A DNA stretch of 15,975 bases from DASTBU01 sp035711845 (GTDB lineage: Bacteria > Acidobacteriota > Vicinamibacteria > Vicinamibacterales > 2-12-FULL-66-21). This document shows, one piece after another, positions 7,903-14,398 of this stretch; the first letter of the stretch is position 1, and the number at the start of each line of letters is the position of its first letter. The notes under the pieces are model-generated. The model ran no database searches. It had not been told where the DNA came from and worked only from the letters and a program-made list of their open reading frames with translations. The position numbers and the translations under genes were made by a program. The stretch spans positions 1 to 15,975 of the forward strand of contig DASTBU010000086.1 in NCBI GenBank assembly GCA_035711845.1, in the 5' to 3' direction.

Positions 7903-8652
7903 TTATCGCGCCAGCGCGCGCACGAGACGCGAGCGCAGCCGACTGGCCGTTACGGTCGCTCCCGATCGGAGCGTGACCTCGAATCGCGAGTCCTCGCGAG
8001 GCGTGCACGCGACGACGTGATCGAGGTTGACCAGGTGCGATCGATGGACGCGCAGGAACGTATTCGGATCGAGGCGCGCTTCGAGATCCGCCAGCGGTAC
8101 ACCGAGCATGAACTGGCGCGTACCCACATACACGATCACATAGTCATCGGCCGCCTGGATCCGCTCGATCGCGGAGACACGCACCGGCACGATCCGGCCC
8201 GCCTCCCGTACGAACAGCCGGGGAATGGCATACCCGGCGAGCACGTCGCGCGCTCGATCGACGACGCCGGGTCGAGTGATCCGGCGATCGAGAACCGCGC
8301 GGGCGCGATCGATGGCTCTGTTGAAGCGCTCGCGCCCGAACGGCTTGAGCAGGTAGTCGATGGCGCCGAGCTCGAACGCCGTCACCGCAAACTTGTCGTA
8401 CGCGGTTGTGAAGATCACTGCCGGCCGGTGGCTGATGCGGGCGATCACGTCCAGCCCCGAAGACCGCGGCAGCCGGATGTCGAGGAACACGAGGTCGGGG
8501 CGAAGACGGTCGATCGCGCTCACCGCGTCGGGTCCGTTCGACGCCTCGCCCAGGAAGTCCAGCCACGGCACACTCCGCAGGAGGTCGCGGAGCCGCTGGC
8601 GGGCCAGCGGTTCGTCTTCGACGATGAACGCCGTCACGACGGCGCCAGTCAT
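7903..8652 (-). CDS. LytTR-type response regulator (LytR/AlgR family)
   Basis: A 249-residue two-component response regulator. The receiver domain (about 5-120) has the acidic pair Glu12-Asp13, the phosphoacceptor Asp58 in DLVFLDIRLP, the conserved Thr in FTTAYDKFAV and Lys103 in DYLLKPF. The C-terminal LytTR DNA-binding domain spans about 145-245, with IERIQAADDYVIVYV and the characteristic FLRVHRSHLVNLDHV. It should be phosphorylated by the kinase encoded just upstream: the two genes share an ATGA overlap at 8649-8652. LytTR proteins bind pairs of 9-base direct repeats about two helical turns apart. Two such boxes lie upstream of the kinase gene, suggesting autoregulation and control of the divergent VOC genes. 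Confidence 0.95.
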   Translation of the reverse strand: MTGAVVTAFIVEDEPLARQRLRDLLRSVPWLDFLGEASNGPDAVSAIDRLRPDLVFLDIRLPRSSGLDVIARISHRPAVIFTTAYDKFAVTAFELGAIDYLLKPFGRERFNRAIDRARAVLDRRITRPGVVDRARDVLAGYAIPRLFVREAGRIVPVRVSAIERIQAADDYVIVYVGTRQFMLGVPLADLEARLDPNTFLRVHRSHLVNLDHVVACTPREDSRFEVTLRSGATVTASRLRSRLVRALAR

Positions 8653-9689
8653 GCGGCAGGTCCCATCCCGTCGCCGCTGATCAGGGGCAGCGTCATCGTC
8701 ACGGCGAATCCGGCGCCGACGAGCGCCATCTCCAGCCGGCCGCGGTCCCCGTATGTCGCGGCCAGGCGCCGCCGGACCGACGCGAGGCCCACTCCACCGG
8801 CCGGGGTATCGACTGGACCGGGGCCGTCATCGACGACGCGGAGCCGCAGCCAGCCGTCTGTCGCGTGCGCGCTCATGGTGATGTGGCCGCCTGCGGGCCT
8901 GTCTGCGATGCCGTGTCGAACGGCGTTCTCGACCAGTGGCTGGAGGATGAGCGGCGGCACGATCGCCGCGAGCGCCGCCGCGTCGGCGTCGGCGTCGACC
9001 CCGAGACGGTCGCCGAGGCGCAGCCGCTCGAACGCGAGGTAGTCCTGCGTGAACTTCCATTCCTCCGCGAGGAGGACTGCGTGCTCCGATCGGAGCGAGT
9101 ACCGCAACAGATCGCCCAGACGCTCAATCGCCTCCTCGGCGCGCGCCGCGTCCATCGCCACGAGCGCTCCCACCGAATGCAGCGCGTTGAAGAGAAAGTG
9201 CGGGTTCACCTGCGCCCGTAAGGCGCTCAGTTGCGCCTGCTCGGCCAGCAGCTTCGCATCCGCCGCCGCCGTCTCCTCGGCGTGCACGCGACGGTGCGCG
9301 CGAATGGCGTACGACACACCGGTGACGAGCACGTACAGCCACGAACCCATCATCAGGTTCCAGCCCAAGGTCGGCGAGGATCGCAGCCGGGCGATCACGT
9401 CGTTCGTGCGGCCAGCCAGGATGTCTATCCACACCCACGACGTGGCGTAGATCGTCGAGTACAGCACGAGCGCGGCCGCGTGCACGACGTAGGTGGCCGG
9501 CGCGCGCCAGTCCCACGCGACGTAGCGGGTCAAGTGCCAGCATCCGAGGCCGAGAATGCCGGCGGTGCCCATCGTCAGCAGGCCCCAGGGCAGCATCTCG
9601 ATCGGTGACGAGCCCGCGGTACCGGCACTGGAAATCGACCAGAAGACGGCCGCTGCCAGCCAAGCGAGGGTGTACAGGAGCCATGCCAT
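8649..9689 (-). CDS. LytS/YehU-type membrane sensor histidine kinase
   Basis: A 346-residue kinase with four N-terminal membrane segments (about 1-19, 35-55, 63-92, 107-130), a short coiled-coil linker (about 131-158), and the His_kinase core. The phosphoacceptor is His164 in VNPHFLFNALHSV. The ATP-binding domain carries the N box LVENAVRHG (252-260), the DDGPGP motif (287-292) and GGVGLASVRRRL (298-309). There is no separate extracytoplasmic sensor domain, so the signal is probably sensed in or at the membrane. The ATG at 9689 begins directly at the first membrane helix; the frame is open upstream to 9932, but that part is polar and overlaps the divergent VOC gene start. The stop overlaps the response-regulator ATG. 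Confidence 0.93.
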   Translation of the reverse strand: MAWLLYTLAWLAAAVFWSISSAGTAGSSPIEMLPWGLLTMGTAGILGLGCWHLTRYVAWDWRAPATYVVHAAALVLYSTIYATSWVWIDILAGRTNDVIARLRSSPTLGWNLMMGSWLYVLVTGVSYAIRAHRRVHAEETAAADAKLLAEQAQLSALRAQVNPHFLFNALHSVGALVAMDAARAEEAIERLGDLLRYSLRSEHAVLLAEEWKFTQDYLAFERLRLGDRLGVDADADAAALAAIVPPLILQPLVENAVRHGIADRPAGGHITMSAHATDGWLRLRVVDDGPGPVDTPAGGVGLASVRRRLAATYGDRGRLEMALVGAGFAVTMTLPLISGDGMGPAA

Positions 9690-9738
9690 GTCCAGCCGCG
9701 CTGCAGGATCACACACCTGCTGCGCGCCGTCCAGATCG

Positions 9739-9770
9739 GACCGTTCACCGCCCTCACTGACCGTTCGCCG
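9739..9770. promoter_or_regulatory. Pair of LytTR/AlgR-like binding boxes (candidate operator)
   Basis: GACCGTTCACCG (9739-9750) and GACCGTTCGCCG (9759-9770) form a direct repeat with a 20-base period, differing at one base. The core ACCGTTCRC matches the form of LytTR sites, and the AlgR box core CCGTTCGTC is close. The pair lies in the 135-base gap between the divergent kinase gene (start 9689) and the VOC gene (start 9825), so it could control both. This is inferred from pattern and position. Confidence 0.6.
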
Positions 9771-9824
9771 ATATCGGGATACCACCGCGTGGCACCGACG
9801 CGTATGGTTCCCCATCCGACTGCC

Positions 9825-10220
9825 ATGAAGCTGTTCCGAGTCATCATACCGGTCGGCGACATCGATCGCGCCATGACGTTCTACCAACAGGTGCTGGAGC
9901 AGCCCGGGCGCCGGGTCTCGCCCGGCCGGCACTACTTCAACTGCGAAGGCGTGATTCTGGCGTGCTACGACCCCCGCTCGGACGGCGATGGAGGCGACGC
10001 GACGCCGCTTCCCGAGCCTGTGTATGTCGCGGTGGACGATCTCGCGGCCACGTTCGGGCGGTGCCGGGCCGCGGGCGCGCAGTTCTCGCAGGACGTGATC
10101 CCTGACGTCGGAGCGCTTGGAGAAATAGCGGTCCGGCCCTGGGGCGAACGCTCGTTTTATGTGAGGGATCCTTTCGGGAATCCACTGTGTTTCGTGAGCC
10201 GGGAATCCGCCTTTCTGTGA
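9825..10220 (+). CDS. VOC superfamily protein
   Basis: A 131-residue VOC protein. It opens with FRVIIPVGDIDRAMTFYQQV and has the mid-strand RHYFNCEGVILACYDPR, the second-module start EPVYVAVDDLAATFGRCRAA, and the end FYVRDPFGNPLCFVSRESAF. The family metal positions are partly altered: the first strand has no His, and the GNPLCF segment has Cys where many members have Glu, so it may be a binding protein rather than a metalloenzyme. ATG 9825 starts the conserved fold; in-frame upstream starts exist at 9789 and 9804, none with a clear ribosome-binding site. It is divergent from the kinase gene, with the two LytTR-like boxes 55 to 86 bases upstream, so it is a candidate target of that regulator. 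Confidence 0.85.
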   Translation: MKLFRVIIPVGDIDRAMTFYQQVLEQPGRRVSPGRHYFNCEGVILACYDPRSDGDGGDATPLPEPVYVAVDDLAATFGRCRAAGAQFSQDVIPDVGALGEIAVRPWGERSFYVRDPFGNPLCFVSRESAFL

Positions 10221-10269
10221 GCTGCCGCACGGGGCCTGGCGGGACAGACCGCCAGTGAGTGGGGGCCGG

Positions 10270-10650
10270 ATGAAGTCTTCTCAAATGCGTCTGAACTATG
10301 CCATCGTCTTCGTCAGCGACATGTCACGGGCAGTCTCGTTCTACCGCGACATACTCGGCCTGACCCTGCGCTTCGAGACACCGGACTGGACAGAGCTCGA
10401 GACCGGCGCGGCGACGCTGGCGCTCCACCTCTCGACCGCGCCGGCCGACGCTCGCGACCCGAGAGAGGCGCCGGCTGGCCGGGCAAGGCCCGGCCTCAGC
10501 GTCTCGGACCTGGAGGAGTTTCACGCGAGGATGATCGCGAACAACGTGCCCTGCGTTCAGGAGCCCCGAGAGCTGTATGGCGCTCGCATCGCGACCTACG
10601 TCGATCCCGACGGCATGGTCATCGCGGTCAGCGAGCGGCGTCCGAGCTGA
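10270..10650 (+). CDS. VOC superfamily protein
   Basis: A 126-residue VOC protein unlike its neighbour in detail. It has LNYAIVFVSDMSRAVSFYRD with ILGLTLRFETPDWTELETG, a TLALHLS strand carrying a possible metal-binding His, the second-module start RPGLSVSDLEEFHARM, and the end ATYVDPDGMVIAVSE, in which the usual GN..EL is replaced by GMVIAVSE. Function beyond the fold is unknown. ATG 10270 is preferred, with a G-run just upstream; GTG 10255 and ATG 10285 are alternatives. It starts 49 bases after the previous VOC stop on the same strand, so the two are probably co-transcribed and may both be under the LytTR-like operator. Confidence 0.83.
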   Translation: MKSSQMRLNYAIVFVSDMSRAVSFYRDILGLTLRFETPDWTELETGAATLALHLSTAPADARDPREAPAGRARPGLSVSDLEEFHARMIANNVPCVQEPRELYGARIATYVDPDGMVIAVSERRPS

Positions 10651-10694
10651 TGCCATCGCGCGGGCCGCTCTTCGAGACGCTCCGATCGGCCACG

Positions 10695-10869
10695 TTATCC
10701 TTCTCGCCGAAGTGCATCAGCGATATCAGGTCGGCTCTGTGCCACAGCGAGGTCGAAGGCGGTCTTATCGGCGAACCGGCGCCCCGCTGCCTCGAATTGC
10801 CACGTCCGCGCCGGCGTTCGCCAGAATTTTCACAACGCCGACGTGACCGCGAATCACGGCCAGTCTATA
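10695..10869 (-). pseudogene. Ankyrin-repeat fragment, frameshifted
   Basis: On the minus strand, sequence directly after the GNAT stop reads LAVIRGHVGVVKILANAGAD, a textbook ankyrin helix pair (GHxxVVKxLxxxGAD). It then hits a stop. A one-step frame change near 10780 continues the protein as FADKTAFDLAVAQSRPDIAD, then ALRREG and a TAA at 10695: the last ankyrin repeat and C-terminus of such a protein. No start or earlier repeats remain, because the upstream sequence is occupied by the GNAT gene. It is therefore the 3' remnant of a larger gene, with an added frameshift. The frame change lies at CCGGCGCCCC. Confidence 0.6.
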
Positions 10870-11320
10870 GCGGCCGCTGCATGGCGAGACCCACGCCAAA
10901 TCGAGTCTCGACCGTCCCGGTCACGCGAAAGCCGCAGGAGACGTAGAACCCTTCGGCGTGGGGATTGCCGATAACATGCAGAAAGCTGGCCGCCATCACA
11001 CGAGCGACGTCGGCAGCGTGGTCCACGAGTCGCCGTCCGATGCCGCGCTTCCAGAGATGCGGCTCGACGAACAGGGCGTCCAACTCCGCGCCGCCGTCCG
11101 GGCGCGGCACCACAGCAGCAAAGCCAGCCACGACGCCGTCGCGTTCGGCGACGAACACGCAGCCCGCCGCAAGCTGCTCGATCGGCAGCGCGATCGCGTC
11201 GGGATTCGCGAGAAGCGCGTCGCGATCCCCGGGATTTCCGAGCGACGCACGCCGCTGCAGCGACTCGAGCATCGATTGCTCGTCGGGACGTGCCGTGCGG
11301 ATGGAAACGTCTCGCACCAT
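10865..11320 (-). CDS. GNAT family N-acetyltransferase
   Basis: A 151-residue GNAT protein. It starts VSIRTARPDEQSMLESLQRR, has the strand CVFVAERDGVVAGFAAVVPR, the acetyl-CoA loop in LFVEPHLWKRGIGRRLVDHA (about residues 89-108), and the C-terminal NPHAEGFYVSCGFRVTGTVE with the usual Y..CGF helix-strand. The acceptor substrate is unknown. The start is ATG 11320; no clear ribosome-binding site precedes it. It lies 51 bases downstream of a second, frameshifted GNAT gene on the same strand, and its stop touches an ankyrin-repeat remnant, so it is the one intact gene in a run of gene remains. Confidence 0.9.
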   Translation of the reverse strand: MVRDVSIRTARPDEQSMLESLQRRASLGNPGDRDALLANPDAIALPIEQLAAGCVFVAERDGVVAGFAAVVPRPDGGAELDALFVEPHLWKRGIGRRLVDHAADVARVMAASFLHVIGNPHAEGFYVSCGFRVTGTVETRFGVGLAMQRPL

Positions 11321-11371
11321 TGGACAGCTGCGTAAGCGGCGATAGAGACGCGGTCTCCCTGTAGATGCTCC

Positions 11372-11799
11372 TTACGAGTGCGATCCCAGACGCTTGCGCA
11401 TCAGCAAGTTCCGGTATCCACGCGGATGATCGTCGATCGTCGCGACCACCTCGAAGCCGTGCCTCTCGTAGAACGCCGGCGCTGGAAGGAGAACGTCGTC
11501 AGCACGATCTGCGTGCAGCCGCGCCGCTGCGCCTCCCGCTCGGCGGCCTGGAACAATCTCGTACCGAGGCCGCAGTGACGGCGCGACTCCTCCACCCAGA
11601 ACTGGCGCAACTCACAGGTGCCGCCCCACGTGTTTCCGCAGATCCCCGCGACGATGCGATCGCGCTCGCGCACGAAGAACGCGAGCAACTCGCCGTCAGC
11701 GATGCCAGTGGCGCTCGAGTTGAACTCGTAGATCCGATCTTCCAGGTACTGCACGTCGTCTGGCACCGGGTCGACCGGAATCAGCGTGACGTCACTCAT
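11372..11799 (-). pseudogene. GNAT family acetyltransferase gene with a one-base frameshift near 11481
   Basis: From the ATG at 11799 (AAGGAG four bases upstream) the frame encodes the first 106 residues of a GNAT protein, including ELRQFWVEESRRHCGLGTRL (acetyl-CoA loop) and GCTQIVLTTFSFQ. It then goes out of frame and stops early. The other frame continues as APAFYERHGFEVVATIDDHP and RGYRNLLMRKRLGSHS, ending at TAA 11372. Adding one G after the CAG at 11482-11484 (CAGGCGCC in place of CAGCGCC) gives a full 142-residue protein. The C-terminal pattern YERHGFE..A.....PRGY is typical of the family. Otherwise well preserved, so either a recent mutation or a sequence error. Confidence 0.75.
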
Positions 11800-11854
11800 G
11801 GGGCTCCTTGCGCCGATGATCGAAATACATCGGACGAACAATTCCTCGGTCTCC

Positions 11855-11892
11855 TGAACTCGAGTTCACGAAACATGACCAGTTCACGAAAC
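11855..11892. promoter_or_regulatory. Perfect palindrome with nested direct repeat, candidate operator
   Basis: TGAACTCGAGTTCA (11855-11868) is a perfect 14-base palindrome. The 12-base AGTTCACGAAAC occurs at 11863-11874 and again at 11881-11892, 18 bases apart. The site lies 56 to 93 bases upstream of the GNAT start at 11799, where an operator would be expected. No protein is known to bind it. Confidence 0.35.
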
Positions 11893-11967
11893 CGATCCGG
11901 CACATTGCGCACGTCGGTTCGGTCAAGGTGACGTCGTCGGTGTGGAGCAGCAACGTTTCAGGATCGG

Positions 11968-12123
11968 TCAAGGATTCGCGAGATCGTCGAATGAGACCTT
12001 GGGCGGCGAATCGAGAACGCCATACAGCCGGAGCGCATCGAGGTGAGCGGATTCGTCTCGATCAACGCCATCGAGCTTCGGGATCGTCGCGTACATCGAG
12101 CTTCCCGCTTCGGTCCCGATCAT
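11968..12123 (-). pseudogene. Truncated N-terminus of a GAF-domain sensor protein
   Basis: A 51-codon minus-strand frame ends with DESAHLDALRLYGVLDSPPK and then VSFDDLANP before a stop at 11968. The pattern RL.ALR.Y.ILD.PPE..FDDL is the usual lead-in to the GAF domain of many sensor kinases and diguanylate cyclases, normally followed at once by a conserved LA..IC..PIAL.SL segment. That segment is missing, and I found it in no other frame downstream, so the gene has lost its body. Starts are possible at ATG 12123 or ATG 12096, neither with a clear ribosome-binding site. It may be untranslated. This is a short match judged by eye. Confidence 0.45.
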
Positions 12124-12176
12124 CTCAATCGTTCAGCGTATCAAAACCCGTCACGTGCCGACAATGCCGCGCACGT

Positions 12177-12204
12177 GGAATATTCGACAGCGCAGAGGGT
12201 TTTA
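12177..12204 (+). promoter_or_regulatory. Candidate ECF-type promoter upstream of DoxX
   Basis: GGAAT (12177-12181), 17 bases, then GTTTTA starting at 12199. This has the layout of an ECF sigma-factor promoter (-35 GGAAY, -10 GTY). It ends about 90 bases before the DoxX start at 12294. The -35 context GTGGAATATTC is identical to that of the next such site at 12921-12930 (first base G at 12920). Confidence 0.45.
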
Positions 12205-12293
12205 TGAGCTGAGTGGGCCTCGCGTCGGCCGGGCATCACGGTCACATGGAGTGTGCCAGCGGTGCCGCACTCGCTTCGTGTCGGGAGGATTAG

Positions 12294-12812
12294 GTGTTTA
12301 CATCGCTCGACGTGGCGAGGGGGGGCTCGGTTCGACTGGAGTCATCTGGTCGGGTGGCCCGCGAATGGTGGGCTGTTGCGATCCGCGCGATCGTGGGCTA
12401 CGGCTTCATCGCGCACGGGCTTGCCAAGCTGTCCAAGGGGCCGGACGCATTCGCGGCAATTCTGCAGGCGCTCGGTGTGCCCGCGCCCCATCTGATGGGC
12501 TGGGCAACCATCCTCATCGAGTTGCTCGGCGGTCTCGCGGTACTGCTGGGTGCGTTCGTGTGGATGGCGAGCATCCCGATGGCGGCGGTCCTCGCCGTGG
12601 CGATGGTCACGGTCCATCTGCCGTACGGCTTCAGCTCGATCAAGCTCGTAGCCGTCACCAAGGGCGGTGCCCAGTTCGGACCGCCCGGCTACGAAATCGA
12701 CCTCCTGTACATGGCCTGCCTTGCGGCTTTGGTACTGGGCGGTTCTGGCCCTCTCTCGATCGACCGCGTCATCGCGCGGCGGGCTCAGGCGTCGCAGCGG
12801 GTCGAACGATGA
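12294..12812 (+). CDS. DoxX family membrane protein
   Basis: A 172-residue DoxX protein. The signature first helix, AIRAIVGYGFIAHGLAKLSK (about 29-48), is followed by ATILIELLGGLAVLLGAFVW (about 71-90), a third segment ending TVHLPYGFSSIKLV (about 95-120), and a fourth with GYEIDLLYMACLAALVLGG and the typical GPLSIDR end (about 132-158). This is a complete four-helix family member, with a short polar N-terminal extension. GTG 12294 is the start: GGGAGG lies five bases upstream, the best ribosome-binding site in this part of the window. A candidate ECF-type promoter lies upstream. A 41-codon frame overlaps its stop (ATGA at 12809) but I do not trust it as a gene. Confidence 0.93.
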   Translation: MFTSLDVARGGSVRLESSGRVAREWWAVAIRAIVGYGFIAHGLAKLSKGPDAFAAILQALGVPAPHLMGWATILIELLGGLAVLLGAFVWMASIPMAAVLAVAMVTVHLPYGFSSIKLVAVTKGGAQFGPPGYEIDLLYMACLAALVLGGSGPLSIDRVIARRAQASQRVER

Positions 12813-12921
12813 CGGCGAATCGACTCGCGAATCTGAGCGCGGCTCGTATGGGCATCGCCGCCTTTTTGGCACACCGACGTGCAGCCGCTCGTGCCGGATC
12901 TGCACCGGGCCTCGTCGCCGT

Positions 12922-12949
12922 GGAATATTCCTGACGGCCACCGGTTATA
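12922..12949 (+). promoter_or_regulatory. Candidate ECF-type promoter upstream of the MXKDX-like gene
   Basis: GGAAT (12922-12926), 17 bases, then GTTATA (12944-12949), the same layout as at 12177. The -35 lies in GGAATATTCC, a perfect 10-base palindrome that could instead be an operator. The element ends 42 bases before the ATG at 12992, a normal distance for a promoter. Confidence 0.5.
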
Positions 12950-12991
12950 CAGGTATGGAGGTCGCAACCTCTTTTCAAGGAGCAACTGAAA

Positions 12992-13417
12992 ATGAACAGA
13001 GTAATCGTCGGGGCTTGCGTGGCTCTTGCCTTGACGGCCGGAGTCGGCGCGCAGGAGCAAAAGATGGCGATGGAGAAGACGGATCACATGGCCATGGAGA
13101 AGGCGTACACCGGCTGCGTGGAGAGCAGTCAGACGGGTTCGTATACCCTCACGCATTCGATGATCGCCGACGCGAAGAAGTCGATGAAGAAGGCCGACGC
13201 GATGAAGAAAGACGACCCCATGAAGACCGACTCCATGAAGAAGCACGACGCGATGGCGCCTGCCTCGCTCGCTCTGTCCGCTGACGGCCCGGGTATCGAC
13301 TTGAGCAAGCACGTAGGCCACAAGGTCACGGTCACCGGCACCGACGGCGACAGCATGAATGGTCTGGCGACCTTCAAGGTGAAGTCACTCAAGGTGATCG
13401 GCGCGTCCTGCTCCTAG
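12992..13417 (+). CDS. Secreted Lys/Met-rich protein with MXKDX-like repeats
   Basis: A 141-residue exported protein. The signal peptide (1-20) ends GVGA before QEQK. After TGCVESSQTGSYTLTHS (40-56), which contains Cys42, comes a low-complexity segment (about 57-89) with repeated Met-Lys-Lys-x-Asp units: SMKKADAMKKDDPMK, then SMKKHDAMA. This resembles the pentapeptide MXKDX repeat family. The C-terminal part (SADGPGIDLSKHVGHKVTVT, then FKVKSLKVIGASCS) resembles the small beta-barrel found in many secreted acidobacterial-type proteins with the DLSKHVGHKVxVTG motif. Cys42 and Cys140 could pair. A Met/His/Asp-rich exported segment could bind metal, but that is inference. AAGGAG lies nine bases before the ATG. 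A candidate ECF-type promoter precedes it. Confidence 0.88.
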   Translation: MNRVIVGACVALALTAGVGAQEQKMAMEKTDHMAMEKAYTGCVESSQTGSYTLTHSMIADAKKSMKKADAMKKDDPMKTDSMKKHDAMAPASLALSADGPGIDLSKHVGHKVTVTGTDGDSMNGLATFKVKSLKVIGASCS

Positions 13418-13447
13418 ACTCGGCACACATCACAGAGGGTGACGGTT

Positions 13448-13750
13448 ATGGTGACAGTGGCGTTGTTCGTGCGATTGAAAGCGAAAGCCGGAAAGGAAGC
13501 GGCCGTAGAGGCGTTTCTCCGCAATGGACGTTCATTGGCGCAAGCTGAGCCCGCGACGACAGCCTGGTTCGCTCTGCGCCTGGGACCGTTGACGTTCGGC
13601 ATCTTTGACGCGTTCCCAGACGAGTCGGGCCGGCAGGCGCACCTCGCTGGACCGATTGCCGCGGCGTTGATGGCGCAGGCGTCCGATTTATTGGCGGAGG
13701 CGCCGGCGATCGAGCGGTTAGACGTCATCGCCGCGAAGCTCCCTCAATAG
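13448..13750 (+). CDS. ABM-type (antibiotic biosynthesis monooxygenase fold) protein
   Basis: A 100-residue dimeric alpha/beta-barrel type protein of the ABM superfamily. MVTVALFVRLKAKAGKEAAV with EAFLRNG is the usual first strand and helix; PATTAWFALRLGPLTFGIFD forms the second and third strands; DESGRQAHLAGPIAAALMAQ the second helix; and IERLDVIAAKLP the closing strand. Some relatives oxidise aromatic compounds or degrade haem; many have no known substrate. ATG 13448 is preferred (GAGG about ten bases upstream); GTG 13439, three codons earlier, would put the start right at the ribosome-binding site. It lies 30 bases after the MXKDX-like gene and is probably co-transcribed with it. Confidence 0.88.
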   Translation: MVTVALFVRLKAKAGKEAAVEAFLRNGRSLAQAEPATTAWFALRLGPLTFGIFDAFPDESGRQAHLAGPIAAALMAQASDLLAEAPAIERLDVIAAKLPQ

Positions 13751-13837
13751 TCGGCAGATGCCCGCACCGATCGGGAACAGAGCCGGGCAATCCCGCCGGG
13801 GCGGTCGCCGCATTGCAGTCGGTGCGGACGGTTGCAC

Positions 13838-13868
13838 CAGCGTGGATCGCTTGGCAGCAGCGTGGATC
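13838..13868. repeat. Direct repeat of CAGCGTGGATC, 20-base period
   Basis: CAGCGTGGATC occurs at 13838-13848 and again at 13858-13868, exactly 20 bases apart, in the 180-base gap ahead of the VOC gene at 13931. The spacing places both copies on the same face of the helix, as for a dimeric regulator. No known binding protein can be named. Confidence 0.35.
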
Positions 13869-13930
13869 TCGACGAGGAGACGCACGGTTCCTCGCGGACG
13901 GCGCTCGGAAGGCCTCGTGAGGTCGCCTTC

Positions 13931-14398
13931 ATGATCCCCGTTGAGGATCTCTTCGAAGTGCACCTGACGGTGAGCGATCTCGACAGGGCGATCGCGTTCT
14001 ATCGCGAGGTCGTCGGTCTTCAACTCGCCCATGTCATCGCCGCGCGCCAGGCGGCGTTCTTCTGGATTGGCGCCGCTCGCGACGCCATGCTGGGACTGTG
14101 GACGACTGGGCCGGGACCGCAGCACGTCACCTTGCACACAGCATTCCGTGTGTGCCTCGAGGACGTAATCGCTGCGCCACACGCATTGCGCACCGCAGGC
14201 GTCACGCCGCTCGACTTCGACGGTCGCCCTACCGAGCAGCCAGTCGTTATCGCCTGGATGCCGGCCGCGTCGGTGTTCTTTCGTGATCCCGACGGCCACC
14301 TGCTGGAGTACATCGCCCTGATTCCGCACGAGCCACGGCCTGAATACGGGATCGTGCCGTGGCGGACGTGGGAACTCAGGTGTTCGGAATATCCATGA
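13931..14398 (+). CDS. VOC superfamily protein with intact metal-ligand set
   Basis: A 155-residue VOC protein, the most enzyme-like of the four in the window. It has DLFEVHLTVSDLDRAIAFYR (His11 on the first strand), VGLQLAHVIAARQAAFFWIG, the second-module strand QHVTLHTAFRV with His65 and His69, and VFFRDPDGHLLEYIAL with Glu126. His and Glu at these places fit the usual VOC metal site, so a metalloenzyme (lyase, dioxygenase or thiol transferase type) is plausible; the substrate is unknown. ATG 13931 has GTGAGG about eight bases upstream and begins at the fold; GTG 13832 would add 33 unconserved residues. A paired direct repeat lies 63 to 93 bases upstream. Confidence 0.88.
   Translation: MIPVEDLFEVHLTVSDLDRAIAFYREVVGLQLAHVIAARQAAFFWIGAARDAMLGLWTTGPGPQHVTLHTAFRVCLEDVIAAPHALRTAGVTPLDFDGRPTEQPVVIAWMPAASVFFRDPDGHLLEYIALIPHEPRPEYGIVPWRTWELRCSEYP

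Noticed and set aside
12069..12104. Direct repeat CATCGAGCTTC, 25 bases apart.
   Set aside because: Lies inside the GAF-protein remnant, and the period does not suit same-face binding; probably coincidence.
12809..12934. A 41-codon frame overlapping the DoxX stop codon by ATGA.
   Set aside because: Low-complexity Ala/Arg product without recognisable features, no ribosome-binding site, and its end overlaps the candidate -35 element.
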